Origin: CAYNFP01 sp964396655
GTDB taxonomy: Bacteria; Bacillota_I; Bacilli_A; RF39; UBA660
Assembly (NCBI GenBank): GCA_964396655.1
Contig: CAYNFP010000005.1
Location: 69,985 to 133,984, forward strand
Length of the DNA stretch: 64,000 bases
Direction: 5' to 3'
In this document: in pieces, positions 55,028-64,000 of the stretch
Position numbering within the stretch: position 1 is the stretch's first letter
How the letters are laid out: each line of letters opens with the position of its first letter
Position numbers and translations under genes: made by a program
The notes under the pieces: generated by a model
The model's database searches: none
What the model saw: only the letters and a program-made list of their open reading frames with translations
Told to the model about the DNA's origin: nothing

Positions 55028-55781
55028 TTTTTACCTCACTCATATATTTCCAATACCTTTTAGGCATAAAATTTACCTGACATCTTAAATTTTTTCTTTC
55101 ATTGATATTTACGCTACTTATAAATCTTTTCCATAAATCTTGATAGTTATTTTCATCTAAATCATTAACTACATTATTTAAATCAAAATTTGATGTATCC
55201 AATATTTTTAATTCACTTCCATTATAGAAAGCTCCTTTTTTTCTTTTAATATCTATAATTGCCCATTTTTCATTTTTTAATCTTTTCTTAAAATGAGGGA
55301 CAATAAGCTCTAATATATCATTATCTGGTTCAAATTCCGAATATAATATATTCCCTTTTATTGTTTTGAATCTTAAAAATCCTTTTAATCTGTGAACTTC
55401 TTTTTTTACTGAATTACAATATTTTTGAACTCTAATAACACAATTTAAATTTCTAAGAGTATCTATTTTTGATCCAAATTTAAAACCATTTATTAAATAA
55501 TATAAAATAGTTATTTCTTTATCATCTTTATTTGATAAGAATGTATTATAGGCATTATATAGTGATAAATTAGATATCTTTTTTAAAATATATTTTAAAA
55601 TTTTATCAGATTTATTACAATCGCTTTCAATATGTTCATAAATTTCAAATAAATTTGTTTTCCAATTATCACCTTTTATAATATTTAATGGTATTTGTTT
55701 TTCTTCTAATGTTTTATAAACTATTGTTAATAAACCTTCAAAAGTGCCATCATAAATATATATTTTATTTGTTTTCTTCAT
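55020..55781 (-). CDS. TIGR03915/DUF4130-type putative DNA repair protein
   Basis: 253 residues. The opening IYIYDGTFEGLLTIVYKTLE and the segments VHRLKGFLRFKTI, YSEFEPDNDILELIVPHF and WAIIDIKRKKGAFYNG match the family that always sits beside a radical-SAM partner; in other bacteria it is fused to a uracil-DNA glycosylase domain. ATG 55781 is chosen because GAGGG lies eight bases upstream; TTG 55796 is less likely. The activity is not proven in any family member that I can name. Confidence 0.8.
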   Translation of the reverse strand: MKKTNKIYIYDGTFEGLLTIVYKTLEEKQIPLNIIKGDNWKTNLFEIYEHIESDCNKSDKILKYILKKISNLSLYNAYNTFLSNKDDKEITILYYLINGFKFGSKIDTLRNLNCVIRVQKYCNSVKKEVHRLKGFLRFKTIKGNILYSEFEPDNDILELIVPHFKKRLKNEKWAIIDIKRKKGAFYNGSELKILDTSNFDLNNVVNDLDENNYQDLWKRFISSVNINERKNLRCQVNFMPKRYWKYMSEVKNE

Positions 55782-55782
55782 A

Positions 55783-56991
55783 TTAATTACCCTCAAATAA
55801 ACTTAATTGCTTTAAACAATTCTTGTTTTCTATTAACTCTTTTTCAATAAACGATTTATTAAATAAATTACTTTTATCATAATAAACTCCATTACACAAA
55901 ACAAAATACTTTGCTCTTTTTAAAACAACTCCTAATTTTTTTAATGTATCAAAATTTATTGTTATACTTTTTCTTGTACTTATAATTTTTTTAGCACTCA
56001 AAACTCCAACACCGGGAATCTTTAATAACGAATAATAATCTGCTTTATTTATTTCAATTGGATATAAATTTAAATGTCTTAAAGCCCAATCAACTTTTGG
56101 ATCTAACATTAAATTAAAGTTTGGGTTTTTATCATCCAATAAATCTTCTACTTTAAAACCATAAAACCTAAGCAACCAATCAGCCTGATAAAGTCTATTC
56201 TCTCTTTTAAGAGGAGGAGCTTCATTTAAAGCAGGAAGTAAACTATCTTTATTAATTGGTACATATGCAGAATAATAAACCCTTTTTAATTTATTATTTT
56301 TATACATGTTTTCTGATAAACTCAAAATATTATAATCCGTGTCGGGAGTTGCCCCTATTATTAATTGAGTAGTCTGCCCAGCCGGAACAAAACCTTTCGT
56401 TTTATTTTGACTAATATAATTAATTGTATTTTTTATTTTATTTTCGTTTTTATCTGGAGCCAAAAGTTTGATACTTTCTGAAGTAGGTAATTCTACATTT
56501 GTACTCATTCTATCAACTAATAATCCAAGTTTTGTAATCAATTTTTGGTCTGCTCCTGGTATTGCTTTGGCGTGTATGTAACCATTAAATTTATATTTAT
56601 TTCTAAGTAAAGTAATAGTTTCTAACATTAATTCCATAGTATAATTTGGATCTTTTATTATAGCTGAACTCAAGAATAATCCCTCTATATAATTTCTTTT
56701 GTAAAAATTGATTGTTATATTTGCAATCTCTTCCGCAGAAAAAATAGCTCTTGGAATATTATTTGTTTTTCTATTTAAACAATATTTGCAATCATATATA
56801 CAAGCATTCGTGAGTAATATTTTTAATAAAGATACACATCTTCCATCACTTGTAAAACTATGACATATACCACTATAAGCAGCATTGCCAATGCCAAAAG
56901 AAGTGTTTTCTCTTTTAGAACCACTTGAACTACAAGACACATCATATTTTGCAGCTGCAGATAAAATTTCTAATTTCTTTTGAAGTTCCAT
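55783..56991 (-). CDS. radical-SAM putative DNA modification/repair protein (TIGR03916-type)
   Basis: 402 residues. Radical-SAM cluster ACIYDCKYCLNR (CxxxCxxC) near residue 75, flanked by a second Cys-rich region (VSCSSSGSKR, GICHSFTSDGRCVS). The C-terminus has a helix-hairpin-helix (LLKIPGVGVLSAKKIISTR), a DNA-binding motif. It is coupled with the DUF4130 gene, its usual partner. ATG 56991 follows GAGG by eight bases. First gene of an operon that continues into groEL. Confidence 0.85.
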   Translation of the reverse strand: MELQKKLEILSAAAKYDVSCSSSGSKRENTSFGIGNAAYSGICHSFTSDGRCVSLLKILLTNACIYDCKYCLNRKTNNIPRAIFSAEEIANITINFYKRNYIEGLFLSSAIIKDPNYTMELMLETITLLRNKYKFNGYIHAKAIPGADQKLITKLGLLVDRMSTNVELPTSESIKLLAPDKNENKIKNTINYISQNKTKGFVPAGQTTQLIIGATPDTDYNILSLSENMYKNNKLKRVYYSAYVPINKDSLLPALNEAPPLKRENRLYQADWLLRFYGFKVEDLLDDKNPNFNLMLDPKVDWALRHLNLYPIEINKADYYSLLKIPGVGVLSAKKIISTRKSITINFDTLKKLGVVLKRAKYFVLCNGVYYDKSNLFNKSFIEKELIENKNCLKQLSLFEGN

Positions 56992-57062
56992 ACACAATTC
57001 CTCTTTAAAATTATTGTATCACTTCAATTATTTAAAAGCAAACAATTGTTTTATATTTGCGT

Positions 57063-57093
57063 AAAAAAATAAAACTTTCTGAGTTTTACTTTA
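57063..57093 (-). terminator. terminator of the zinc-ribbon membrane protein gene
   Basis: AAAGTAAAACT / AGTTTTATTTTTTT hairpin overlapping the stop at 57086. Confidence 0.75.
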
Positions 57094-57547
57094 TTATTTT
57101 TATTTTACTAATAATCGGAAGTTCTTTTGTTTCTCCGTTACATACATTTATTATTCCAATGATAGATAAAATAGTTAAACCAACACCAATAATATATAGA
57201 ATAATCATTAAAAATATCGGAGAAGAATAAGTTTCATACCAGTAATTAGAATATTCTACTATTTTAATAAAAATTGAAACTTTAAAAATTATTGCATACG
57301 CTACCCAAACTATTAAAAAGTTCATTCCCTGAATTGAGTGATATCTAGCAAATTTAGAATCTTTTGCAAAAAAATATGGAATTAAAACTAATATTCCCAA
57401 ATAAGATAAAACGGATATTCCTTTATTTTCTTCTATATCTTTATCTTCTGTTTTCTTTTCATTCTTATCTTCAATTTTAATTCCACAATTGGAACAATAC
57501 TTATCTTTTTTTCTAAGTTTATTCCCGCAATTAACACAATTTTTCAT
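57086..57547 (-). CDS. zinc-ribbon plus Tic20/DUF4870-like membrane protein
   Basis: 153 residues. The N-terminal zinc ribbon (CVNCGNKLRKKDKYCSNCG) is followed by a charged linker and three or four membrane spans with the FARYHSIQGMNFLIVW motif typical of DUF4870-like proteins. Function unknown in general. AAGGAGG precedes ATG 57547; it follows the HAD gene by nine bases. Confidence 0.7.
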   Translation of the reverse strand: MKNCVNCGNKLRKKDKYCSNCGIKIEDKNEKKTEDKDIEENKGISVLSYLGILVLIPYFFAKDSKFARYHSIQGMNFLIVWVAYAIIFKVSIFIKIVEYSNYWYETYSSPIFLMIILYIIGVGLTILSIIGIINVCNGETKELPIISKIKIIK

Positions 57548-57556
57548 TTATCCTCC

Positions 57557-58264
57557 TTATATTTTTAAAATTCTCATAATGTCTGGAAATTCACCAACAA
57601 CTGAAGTTGACATTTCATATAAATCTTCATGTTTTTTATAATAATCTATCAATATAGTATTTATTCCATACAAACTTGCTTTAATATCTGCTGAAGAATC
57701 TCCTATGACTAAAGTTTCATTTGGATTAACTTTATAATCAGTAATTATTCTGTAAAAATGTTGTTTATTTGGCTTTGAAAATTCATTTTCACTTGTATAA
57801 ATTCTCTCAAAAAATTTATTTAAATCAAACTTTTCTAATTTTCTTTTCTGTGAGAACTCAAACCAATTAGTAGCAACAACCATATTATATCCCAAATTTT
57901 TTAATATTTCTAAGGTTTCATATACTCCATCCATAATATAAGTAAATTCGGGTTCTAAAAAAATCATTAACTCAGAAAATTCTTTTGGATCAACATTATA
58001 TTCTTTTAGTATAGTAAGATATTTTGCCCAAAACATTATCATATTATCAAAGTTAAAAATTCTTTCAGATTCACTTTTAATTAAAAGTTCTCCAACTGCT
58101 TGTCCTTGTAAACTAAAATACTCTTCTTTGAAAGGAACATTATAAAAAGATAAAGCTTTTTTAAATAAGTCTTTTAATGTTCTATATTCCACAATAGTGC
58201 CATCTATATCAAATATTAATAATTTTATATTATTTGGATTGATAATACTATTTTTATGTATCAT
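57557..58264 (-). CDS. HAD-superfamily phosphatase
   Basis: 235 residues. Nucleophile motif LLIFDIDGTIVEY, Thr/Ser motif VVATNWFEFS, Lys region KPNKQHFYRI and the acidic motif VIGDSSADIKAS, with a helical cap between. Similar in plan to phosphoglycolate phosphatase/PpaX-like enzymes. The substrate is unknown. GGGGG precedes ATG 58264. Confidence 0.85.
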   Translation of the reverse strand: MIHKNSIINPNNIKLLIFDIDGTIVEYRTLKDLFKKALSFYNVPFKEEYFSLQGQAVGELLIKSESERIFNFDNMIMFWAKYLTILKEYNVDPKEFSELMIFLEPEFTYIMDGVYETLEILKNLGYNMVVATNWFEFSQKRKLEKFDLNKFFERIYTSENEFSKPNKQHFYRIITDYKVNPNETLVIGDSSADIKASLYGINTILIDYYKKHEDLYEMSTSVVGEFPDIMRILKI

Positions 58265-58313
58265 AATTTATCCCCCATTATTTAGTATATCATGTTGTGT
58301 TCTTTTGTAAATA

Positions 58314-59606
58314 TTATCTTAATTTAACCATATCTAATAAAATATCATAAATATTATAATTGTACCATTCATTCTTTATTATCTCTAAATCATCTGTAAA
58401 TTTAGGTAAAGTTTCAACTGTTATTGTTCCAGATTTATATTTAAGGTTTGTTTTTTTTGATTCATAACTATCACTAACCAGTCTTCCTGTTATTTTACTA
58501 AAATTAAACCCTGTAACTAATTCAGAATAAAAATCAGTTGTAGTTCCATCATTTCCATATCCTATATCTTCATCAAATTCATCATACAAAGTATATTTGT
58601 CAGTATAATCCTCAAAAATTTCCGAATATTTTCTAGATATGTTATTAAATTCATCTGGTAAATTAGGTTTACCATTATAAACACTTCTTCCACTTGAATG
58701 CAAAGAAATATATGCATTAGCAACTTTATAATATTTATGCAACCAATATATTATATTTTTTGTTTCATTTTCACTTCCTAAGATTTTTCCGGGATAATAA
58801 CTAAATTTTTCTCCAGATAGTTCTAAAGATAATGTATAACTTGGTTCGTTATCACTATAATATAATCCACCATGTTCACTTGGCATATTTCTATTTATAT
58901 CTACACCATTTATATTACCTTTATAATAATCTTGAATTACATTTTCTTTATTTTTCACTACATAAGAATTTTTATCATTTATATAATTAGGCCCAAATAA
59001 TCTATATTCATAACCATCAGGATTTTGAGAAGGCACTATTATAATTTTATTATTATTTAATAAATTCTTAGTTGATTCATCGCCTTTTTCATATGAATTA
59101 ACTATATTAATCATAAATTTTGTTAAATATAGTGGATTAGCTATTTCAGCAGCATGAACATTAGCGTCCATTAATATAATATTTTCTCCAAATCCTATTT
59201 CTATAGAATACATTTTTCTGTTATCTTCGGATACTCCTATTACTTCAATTTTTACTGAATTTGATTTATTTAATTTTATAAAAATTTTTTCTAATTCTTC
59301 ATATGTATAATGCTTTTCAAAATTATAAGAAACAGATTCATACCTTTGATTTTTATCTTTTTCTAAGTATTCAGTTTTTTTACTTATAACAGACAAAAAA
59401 TCATCTGAATTCATTCCTTCAGTATAAAAAGTTACTTTATCTTTATCTGACTCTTCTTTATTTACAATAAAATTATTTTCTTCATTTTCAACTTTATTGT
59501 TATTAACAGGAGTTGGATTATCTTTTGATTCAAAATAATTTTCATATAAAAAATAAAGGGCAAATAAGAAAATTATAAACAACAAAAATCTTTTTACTTT
59601 TTTCAT
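58314..59606 (-). CDS. membrane-anchored M14-family zinc carboxypeptidase
   Basis: 430 residues. A membrane anchor at 4-23 is followed by an Asn/Glu-rich linker and a M14 peptidase domain: zinc ligands in DANVHAAEIANP (HxxE) and ISLHSSGR, plus QNPDGYEYR, VDINRNMPS and the catalytic Glu in GTITVETLP. M14 relatives outside the membrane trim peptidoglycan stem peptides or dietary peptides; the anchor fits cell-wall work. GAGG precedes ATG 59606. Confidence 0.85.
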   Translation of the reverse strand: MKKVKRFLLFIIFLFALYFLYENYFESKDNPTPVNNNKVENEENNFIVNKEESDKDKVTFYTEGMNSDDFLSVISKKTEYLEKDKNQRYESVSYNFEKHYTYEELEKIFIKLNKSNSVKIEVIGVSEDNRKMYSIEIGFGENIILMDANVHAAEIANPLYLTKFMINIVNSYEKGDESTKNLLNNNKIIIVPSQNPDGYEYRLFGPNYINDKNSYVVKNKENVIQDYYKGNINGVDINRNMPSEHGGLYYSDNEPSYTLSLELSGEKFSYYPGKILGSENETKNIIYWLHKYYKVANAYISLHSSGRSVYNGKPNLPDEFNNISRKYSEIFEDYTDKYTLYDEFDEDIGYGNDGTTTDFYSELVTGFNFSKITGRLVSDSYESKKTNLKYKSGTITVETLPKFTDDLEIIKNEWYNYNIYDILLDMVKLR

Positions 59607-59621
59607 ATTTACCTCTTTATT

Positions 59622-60509
59622 TTAATCGCATAAATTTGTTATTTTTACCAACTCTCTTACATATGTAATATCTTTAGTTGCTATATCACATATATCATCA
59701 GACAATTTTAATGCTTCCCAATTACTTCCACACTTATTTGTTTCTAAATTATATTCTGAAAATGTGTATATACCATTAGTTGACTTAACACATTTATAAT
59801 AAGCAGGGTCGTTATATTGTAGTTCCCAAGTATTTTCAACAAGTTTGTTAAATACAGCTAAGTAAGCTATTGTATTGTCTTCTAACAATACTCCAGTACT
59901 TTTTTGAACCCATCTTACTTTATTTATTGCACTGCTAACTTTATATGCTTGTTCAAGCTCTTCTTCAGTTTCAAAACCATTAAAATAATCGTAATAATAA
60001 GGCTGAATTGTATTCATTTGTTCTTTACTAATTTTAAGTCCTTTAGAATTTTCATAATAACCATTATCGTAAGTAACAACTACTCTACAATTAGTTATAT
60101 TTGAAGAAAAAGAACCAAAGTTAACATGAGTTTTATCACTATCACAAATCCATGCTTTATAAAAAACGCCATAATATATAGTTGCTTGTTTATATTCATT
60201 TCTTGCTCTAATTGCAAAATAAGGTTGTGTTTTTCCTTTAAAAGCTCTTGTATAATCGATAAAAGAAGTGGCTAATAAAACAGACATAAAACATAAGAAT
60301 GCAAATATAGCAATAATATTTCTACTACGTCTATATTCTTTAGAAAATTCTTTTTCATTTTCTAATAAATCTGTTTTAAATTTTTTGTGCAATTTTTCTT
60401 TTTTAACTTCTTCAGTTAATTTCATTTTAACTTTTACTGGTTTCTCTTTGACTTTTTTGTTTTTTAATACTTTTTCAATTTTTTCCTTTTTAATTTTCCC
60501 TTTTTTCAT
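59622..60509 (-). CDS. unknown membrane protein with Lys-rich N-terminus and Cys-containing outer domain
   Basis: 295 residues. The first 60 or so residues are extremely Lys/Glu-rich (KKGKIKKEKIEKVLKNKKV), then one span (about 69-88, IIAIFAFLCFMSVLLATSFI) and an outer domain of about 200 residues with six Cys (WICDSDKT, ITNCRV, YYKCVK, NKCGSN, DICDI, TNLCD), likely disulfides. No family is recognised. AGGAGG precedes ATG 60509. Confidence 0.55.
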   Translation of the reverse strand: MKKGKIKKEKIEKVLKNKKVKEKPVKVKMKLTEEVKKEKLHKKFKTDLLENEKEFSKEYRRSRNIIAIFAFLCFMSVLLATSFIDYTRAFKGKTQPYFAIRARNEYKQATIYYGVFYKAWICDSDKTHVNFGSFSSNITNCRVVVTYDNGYYENSKGLKISKEQMNTIQPYYYDYFNGFETEEELEQAYKVSSAINKVRWVQKSTGVLLEDNTIAYLAVFNKLVENTWELQYNDPAYYKCVKSTNGIYTFSEYNLETNKCGSNWEALKLSDDICDIATKDITYVRELVKITNLCD

Positions 60510-60560
60510 AAAAGCCTCCTATTCTATTTTCAAACTTATTATATCATTAAAAATTGTTTT

Positions 60561-60599
60561 TTACAATTTTATTTTATATTGTCTTTTATAATCTGTAAA
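60561..60599 (-). pseudogene. duplicated 3' end of the M3-like peptidase gene
   Basis: Reads TDYKRQYKIKL then stop, against TDDIKRQYKIKL then stop at the end of the gene at 60619. The 39-base copy is out of frame with the gene and has a stop just upstream, so it is a fragment only. Confidence 0.5.
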
Positions 60600-60618
60600 G
60601 TCTTAAGTTTTCAATATT

Positions 60619-61686
60619 CTACAGCTTTATTTTGTATTGTCTTTTAATATCATCAGTGTCAATTTTTATTGTTGGTTTAATTGACTTACAAGTTAAAAAA
60701 TCACTCTTATCAAACTCTGATAGTTCCAAGATTTTACTTGGGCAAACCACCGTATAATTTGAAATTAATTTACTAAATATTCTATTAAATTCTTTTGGCT
60801 CTTGTTTTCTTAGTTCGCTTAGATAAATAGCAAAGTATGAACAAACAGCGTAATTTATTCCCGTTTTTTTTAAAAAATCAAACACATCTTCTCCACTATC
60901 CATTAATTCTAAATAGCAGTCATATGAATCTAAAATATCAGTGTAATGTATATTTAATAAATCATTTGTATCTTTAATATTTATATTATTCTTTTTTAAG
61001 AATCTTAAAAACTCATATTCGTAAAATTTTGATGATAATTCATCAAAAAAATTATTTCCATAAGTTAATGTTCTTGATTGGGGTAAAATATATTTAATAA
61101 ATTCTATATAATGCCCTATTTCGTGAACAAAAGTTAGTATATCTTCTAACCGAAACTCATTGCTTTTTATTGTTATAAATCCTTTTTTTAATTTGATTGA
61201 ATAAAAACACATTCCTTCATTATTTTGATCAAGATGTACATTAATTTCAAATCTATTACTATTAAAAAAATCTTTTACAATTTTTTGAGTGAGTTCGTCA
61301 AAACCAGAATAATATGACATTATAATTTCTTTTACTTCATTAAAAGTATATTTTTTACTATGATTTCCAAACCAAAACGGAACAAATTTTATTTCATTTA
61401 AAAATTTACTGTAATTTTCACCACATTCAAAAATATATGGCTCTTGAAAATTCATATAATCTATTAGCAAATCTTCTTCATTCTTTATTTTTTGATAGTG
61501 ATGTTTCGAAATAAAGTCTGTACAATAATAATCTTCATTTTCTTTGCAACCCAAAAAATCTAACATATCAATTAAATAAAAAAATTCATCAAAATTTTTT
61601 GTAAAACTTGATAAGGTACTAATAGAGTAAAATCCTTTTTTTAATTTATCTAAATGTCTAAATAATTCTTCACGATCAATCCCCAT
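60619..61686 (-). CDS. M3-like zinc metallopeptidase
   Basis: About 355 residues. The zinc motif FVHEIGHYIEFIKYI (HExxH) lies in an alpha-helical protein like small oligoendopeptidase F/M3 peptidases; Glu in FFDELSSKFYEYEFL would be the third ligand. No signal peptide. The start is uncertain: ATG 61686 has GAGG only two bases away, ATG 61701 has no site, and a start at 61797 would abut the divergent lipoprotein gene. The substrate is unknown. Confidence 0.72.
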   Translation of the reverse strand: MGIDREELFRHLDKLKKGFYSISTLSSFTKNFDEFFYLIDMLDFLGCKENEDYYCTDFISKHHYQKIKNEEDLLIDYMNFQEPYIFECGENYSKFLNEIKFVPFWFGNHSKKYTFNEVKEIIMSYYSGFDELTQKIVKDFFNSNRFEINVHLDQNNEGMCFYSIKLKKGFITIKSNEFRLEDILTFVHEIGHYIEFIKYILPQSRTLTYGNNFFDELSSKFYEYEFLRFLKKNNINIKDTNDLLNIHYTDILDSYDCYLELMDSGEDVFDFLKKTGINYAVCSYFAIYLSELRKQEPKEFNRIFSKLISNYTVVCPSKILELSEFDKSDFLTCKSIKPTIKIDTDDIKRQYKIKL

Positions 61687-61797
61687 ACCCTCAACCACCA
61701 TATTAATATTAGAACATATATTTACTTTTTTGTAAATATTTCTCATTAGAAATTTAAAAAAACGAATATTTGTGGTATAGTATATAAAGAGGTACAT

Positions 61798-62313
61798 ATG
61801 AAAAAGTTAACAATCACATTAATAGTATTACTTTTATTGACTGGATGCGAGTATATAAATAATAATTATAGTTTAAATAATTCTACAAATATTAATGAAA
61901 CACCAAGTAATATAGAAGAATATAGTAGTTCTTCAGAAGAAGAAAGTACAATAGTTGTAGAAAATGAATATATACATTTTAATAGTAGTTATTATGATTG
62001 GCATAAAGCCACTTTAGAAGATAAGTATGTTTTGACAGTAATAGGAGCTTCCTTTTGTAGTCACTGTAATAATTTTAAACCAGTTATAGAAAAAGTTGCT
62101 AATGACTATAATGTTGATTTATATTATTACTATATTGATATGTTAGATGAAACAGAAAAAGATAGTATAATTAATAGTTATGAAACAAACTATGATGGAA
62201 GTGTGCCACATTTATTTATAACTAAAAACGGTAATGTAATTAGTAATCAAACTGGAGAAATGGAAGAAAGTACATTAATCGAATTCTTACAACTTAATTT
62301 AGTAATTCAATAA
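61798..62313 (+). CDS. thioredoxin-like lipoprotein with CSHC
   Basis: 171 residues. Lipobox LLTGC with Cys17, then a low-complexity Asn/Ser/Glu linker (about 20-55) and a thioredoxin domain with the redox motif ASFCSHCNNFKPVI and cis-Pro in GSVPHLFITKNG. An extracytoplasmic dithiol/disulfide protein tethered to the membrane. GAGG precedes ATG 61798 by five bases. It is divergent from the M3-like peptidase gene. Confidence 0.82.
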   Translation: MKKLTITLIVLLLLTGCEYINNNYSLNNSTNINETPSNIEEYSSSSEEESTIVVENEYIHFNSSYYDWHKATLEDKYVLTVIGASFCSHCNNFKPVIEKVANDYNVDLYYYYIDMLDETEKDSIINSYETNYDGSVPHLFITKNGNVISNQTGEMEESTLIEFLQLNLVIQ

Positions 62314-62329
62314 AAAAATTATTTTAAAC

Positions 62330-62361
62330 AAAAAAGAAGCAAAATATTTTGCTTTTTTTTA
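62330..62361. terminator. bidirectional terminator
   Basis: AAAAAAGAAGCAAAA / TTTTGCTTTTTTTT hairpin between convergent genes. Confidence 0.8.
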
Positions 62362-62369
62362 TTTATATT

Positions 62370-63224
62370 TTATTCAGTTACAGGTTCACTTGAATACCAA
62401 TAATAACTACCATCAGTATTCTGCTTAAATGTATGTTTATACATATGTTTTTCATTAGGATATTTATTTATAATAGTTTTATTAGGTCCAGATAAATTTT
62501 CATCTTCATAATTATATTTTATTTTTTCGATAAGATTTGTCTTTTCATAATCTTTATAAACACTTAAAGTAATAAGATTATCTTCGTCTGTTCCTTCTTC
62601 TGTTAAATAATATACATAATCATATAAATAATATTCATTATCTGATTTTTCAGCTTTTTTTAATTTATAACTAGTTTCTTCATCAAGATAATAATCACAT
62701 ATATTTTCTCCAAAACCAGTAAATATATTATTTTTTAAAACATATTTTTGATTATCATCGTTATAAATATAAAAATATTTTCCAGCTTCATCCTCAAAAA
62801 TTCCACTAGAATTAATTAAAAAATCATTAATTTCATAATTGTAAATATTTTTTATTTCTGAATATATAACTTCCTTATTTATACTAGCAGTATTTGCTGT
62901 TGATTCTTTACAATTAACATAAGCATAATGGTATAAACCTCCTACAACTATGTTTTCTACACTCATGTCATTTATTGTTACTAATTTATTTTGATAAGCT
63001 GGTCTGTTAGGATATGTATCTATTCCACGATATGATCCTGGGATTATATAATATAAATTTTTTACTTCGGCACTATTAATATCAACTTTATTAATATTAC
63101 CATCCTCATTAGGAATATCATTATCTGCTATAAATTTATCATATATAAAATATCCTCCCAAGCATACTACTAATATAGACAAAATTATAATTATAATTAT
63201 TAGTCCTCTTTTTTTATTTTCCAT
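62370..63224 (-). CDS. unknown single-span membrane protein
   Basis: 284 residues from ATG 63224: a membrane anchor (about 5-27, LIIIIIILSILVVCLGGYFI), then an Asn/Asp/Tyr-rich outer domain with two Cys (YVNCKES, ENICDYY). No family is recognised. The site AGAAAGGA suits neither ATG 63236 (too close) nor ATG 63224 (13 bases) well, so the start is uncertain. Monocistronic, next to the rRNA genes. Confidence 0.55.
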   Translation of the reverse strand: MENKKRGLIIIIIILSILVVCLGGYFIYDKFIADNDIPNEDGNINKVDINSAEVKNLYYIIPGSYRGIDTYPNRPAYQNKLVTINDMSVENIVVGGLYHYAYVNCKESTANTASINKEVIYSEIKNIYNYEINDFLINSSGIFEDEAGKYFYIYNDDNQKYVLKNNIFTGFGENICDYYLDEETSYKLKKAEKSDNEYYLYDYVYYLTEEGTDEDNLITLSVYKDYEKTNLIEKIKYNYEDENLSGPNKTIINKYPNEKHMYKHTFKQNTDGSYYWYSSEPVTE

Positions 63225-63299
63225 TAAAAAAATCATTTCCTTTCTAAAATGATTTTAACATATTATATACACATACAACCATTATTGTATTTTATTTAC

Positions 63300-63321
63300 A
63301 AAAAATTTGTCACAAAAAAAA
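63300..63321 (-). terminator. T-rich 3' end of the rRNA operon
   Basis: The terminal stem of 5S rRNA is followed directly by eight T on the minus strand, acting as a Rho-independent terminator. Confidence 0.5.
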
Positions 63322-63427
63322 GACTGGCAACTTGCTATCTTCGCTTTCACTATTTTCGCCGTTAAAGTGCTTAACTTCTCTGTTCGGGATGGGAAGAGGT
63401 GTGTCCACTTTGCTATCGTCACCAGTC
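63322..63427 (-). rRNA. rrf: 5S ribosomal RNA
   Basis: 106 bases. The terminal helix GACTGG/CCAGTC closes it; the internal block AGTGGACACACCTCTTCCCA and the CGAACAGAGAAGTTAAGC segment are universally conserved 5S features. It follows 23S by about 65 bases in the usual order on the minus strand. Confidence 0.9.
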
Positions 63428-63491
63428 AAATTATATTATACATCAATTGTTCTCTCAAAACTAGATAATGTGATACATCAAATTAAAATAA

Positions 63492-64000
<509 letters not shown>

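Noticed and set aside
53456..57000. Heat-shock control (CIRCE) of the groEL operon
   Set aside because: No TTAGCACTC-N9-GAGTGCTAA inverted repeat is visible upstream of 55027 or 56991.

Overview
The window is about 64 kb of very AT-rich DNA read with the standard bacterial code: TGA ends aguA and the divergent nrdD-like gene, and Trp is TGG. AGGAGG-type ribosome sites, sortase, UgtP/DgkB-type glycolipid genes, TasA/SipW-like proteins and a Firmicutes-type 23S-5S spacer point to an uncultured, anaerobic, low-GC Gram-positive bacterium of the Bacilli/Erysipelotrichia/RF39 sort. The exact taxon is inference. There is no CRISPR array, prophage or tRNA gene.

Layout. 1-4.2 kb: a class B sortase (cut by the window edge), a leucine-rich-repeat/transglutaminase-like protein and a von Willebrand A surface protein ending in an NPKTG sorting signal. 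4.2-5.6 kb: a thioredoxin-fold membrane protein and QueG. 5.8-10.1 kb: a complete agmatine deiminase operon (ptcA, antiporter, aguA, carbamate kinase). 10.2-12.7 kb: a NitT/TauT-type ABC importer. 12.8-17.9 kb: a four-gene operon with a membrane-anchored McrB-like AAA+ ATPase and a DUF2357/McrC-like partner. 17.9-24.2 kb: a SipW-type signal peptidase with three TasA/camelysin-like proteins and a large glycine-rich/discoidin surface protein. 24.4-32.2 kb: YfhO, an acyl-CoA synthetase, a diacylglycerol kinase and a UgtP-type glycosyltransferase, suggesting glycolipid/lipoteichoic acid synthesis. 32.2-35.5 kb: a Sel1-repeat protein, an orphan and a dicarboxylate symporter. 35.5-36.85 kb: an intact IS3-family element lying exactly in the loop of the terminator between the symporter and purB. 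36.9-39.5 kb: purA-purB. 39.5-41.5 kb: three paralogous coiled-coil proteins. 41.5-47.5 kb: an anaerobic ribonucleotide reductase operon (a degenerate NrdD-like protein, NrdG, NrdD with a fused thioredoxin domain, TrxB). 47.7-49.3 kb: pyrG behind a possible attenuator. 49.4-63.2 kb: RNA modification genes, an ABC exporter, a divergent GroEL with a radical-SAM/DUF4130 DNA-repair pair, peptidases and small membrane proteins. 63.3-64 kb: 5S rRNA and the 3' part of 23S rRNA, minus strand.

How the genes fit together. The agmatine operon makes ATP by substrate-level phosphorylation. The nrdD/nrdG/trxB operon makes deoxynucleotides without oxygen, and purA, purB and pyrG supply nucleotides. About a third of the window serves the cell surface. 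The best candidates for undescribed biology are the membrane-tethered McrBC-like operon, the SipW/TasA-like cassette, the NrdD-like pseudoenzyme, the sortase with a leucine-rich-repeat-like cytoplasmic domain, and the insertion sequence sitting in a terminator loop.
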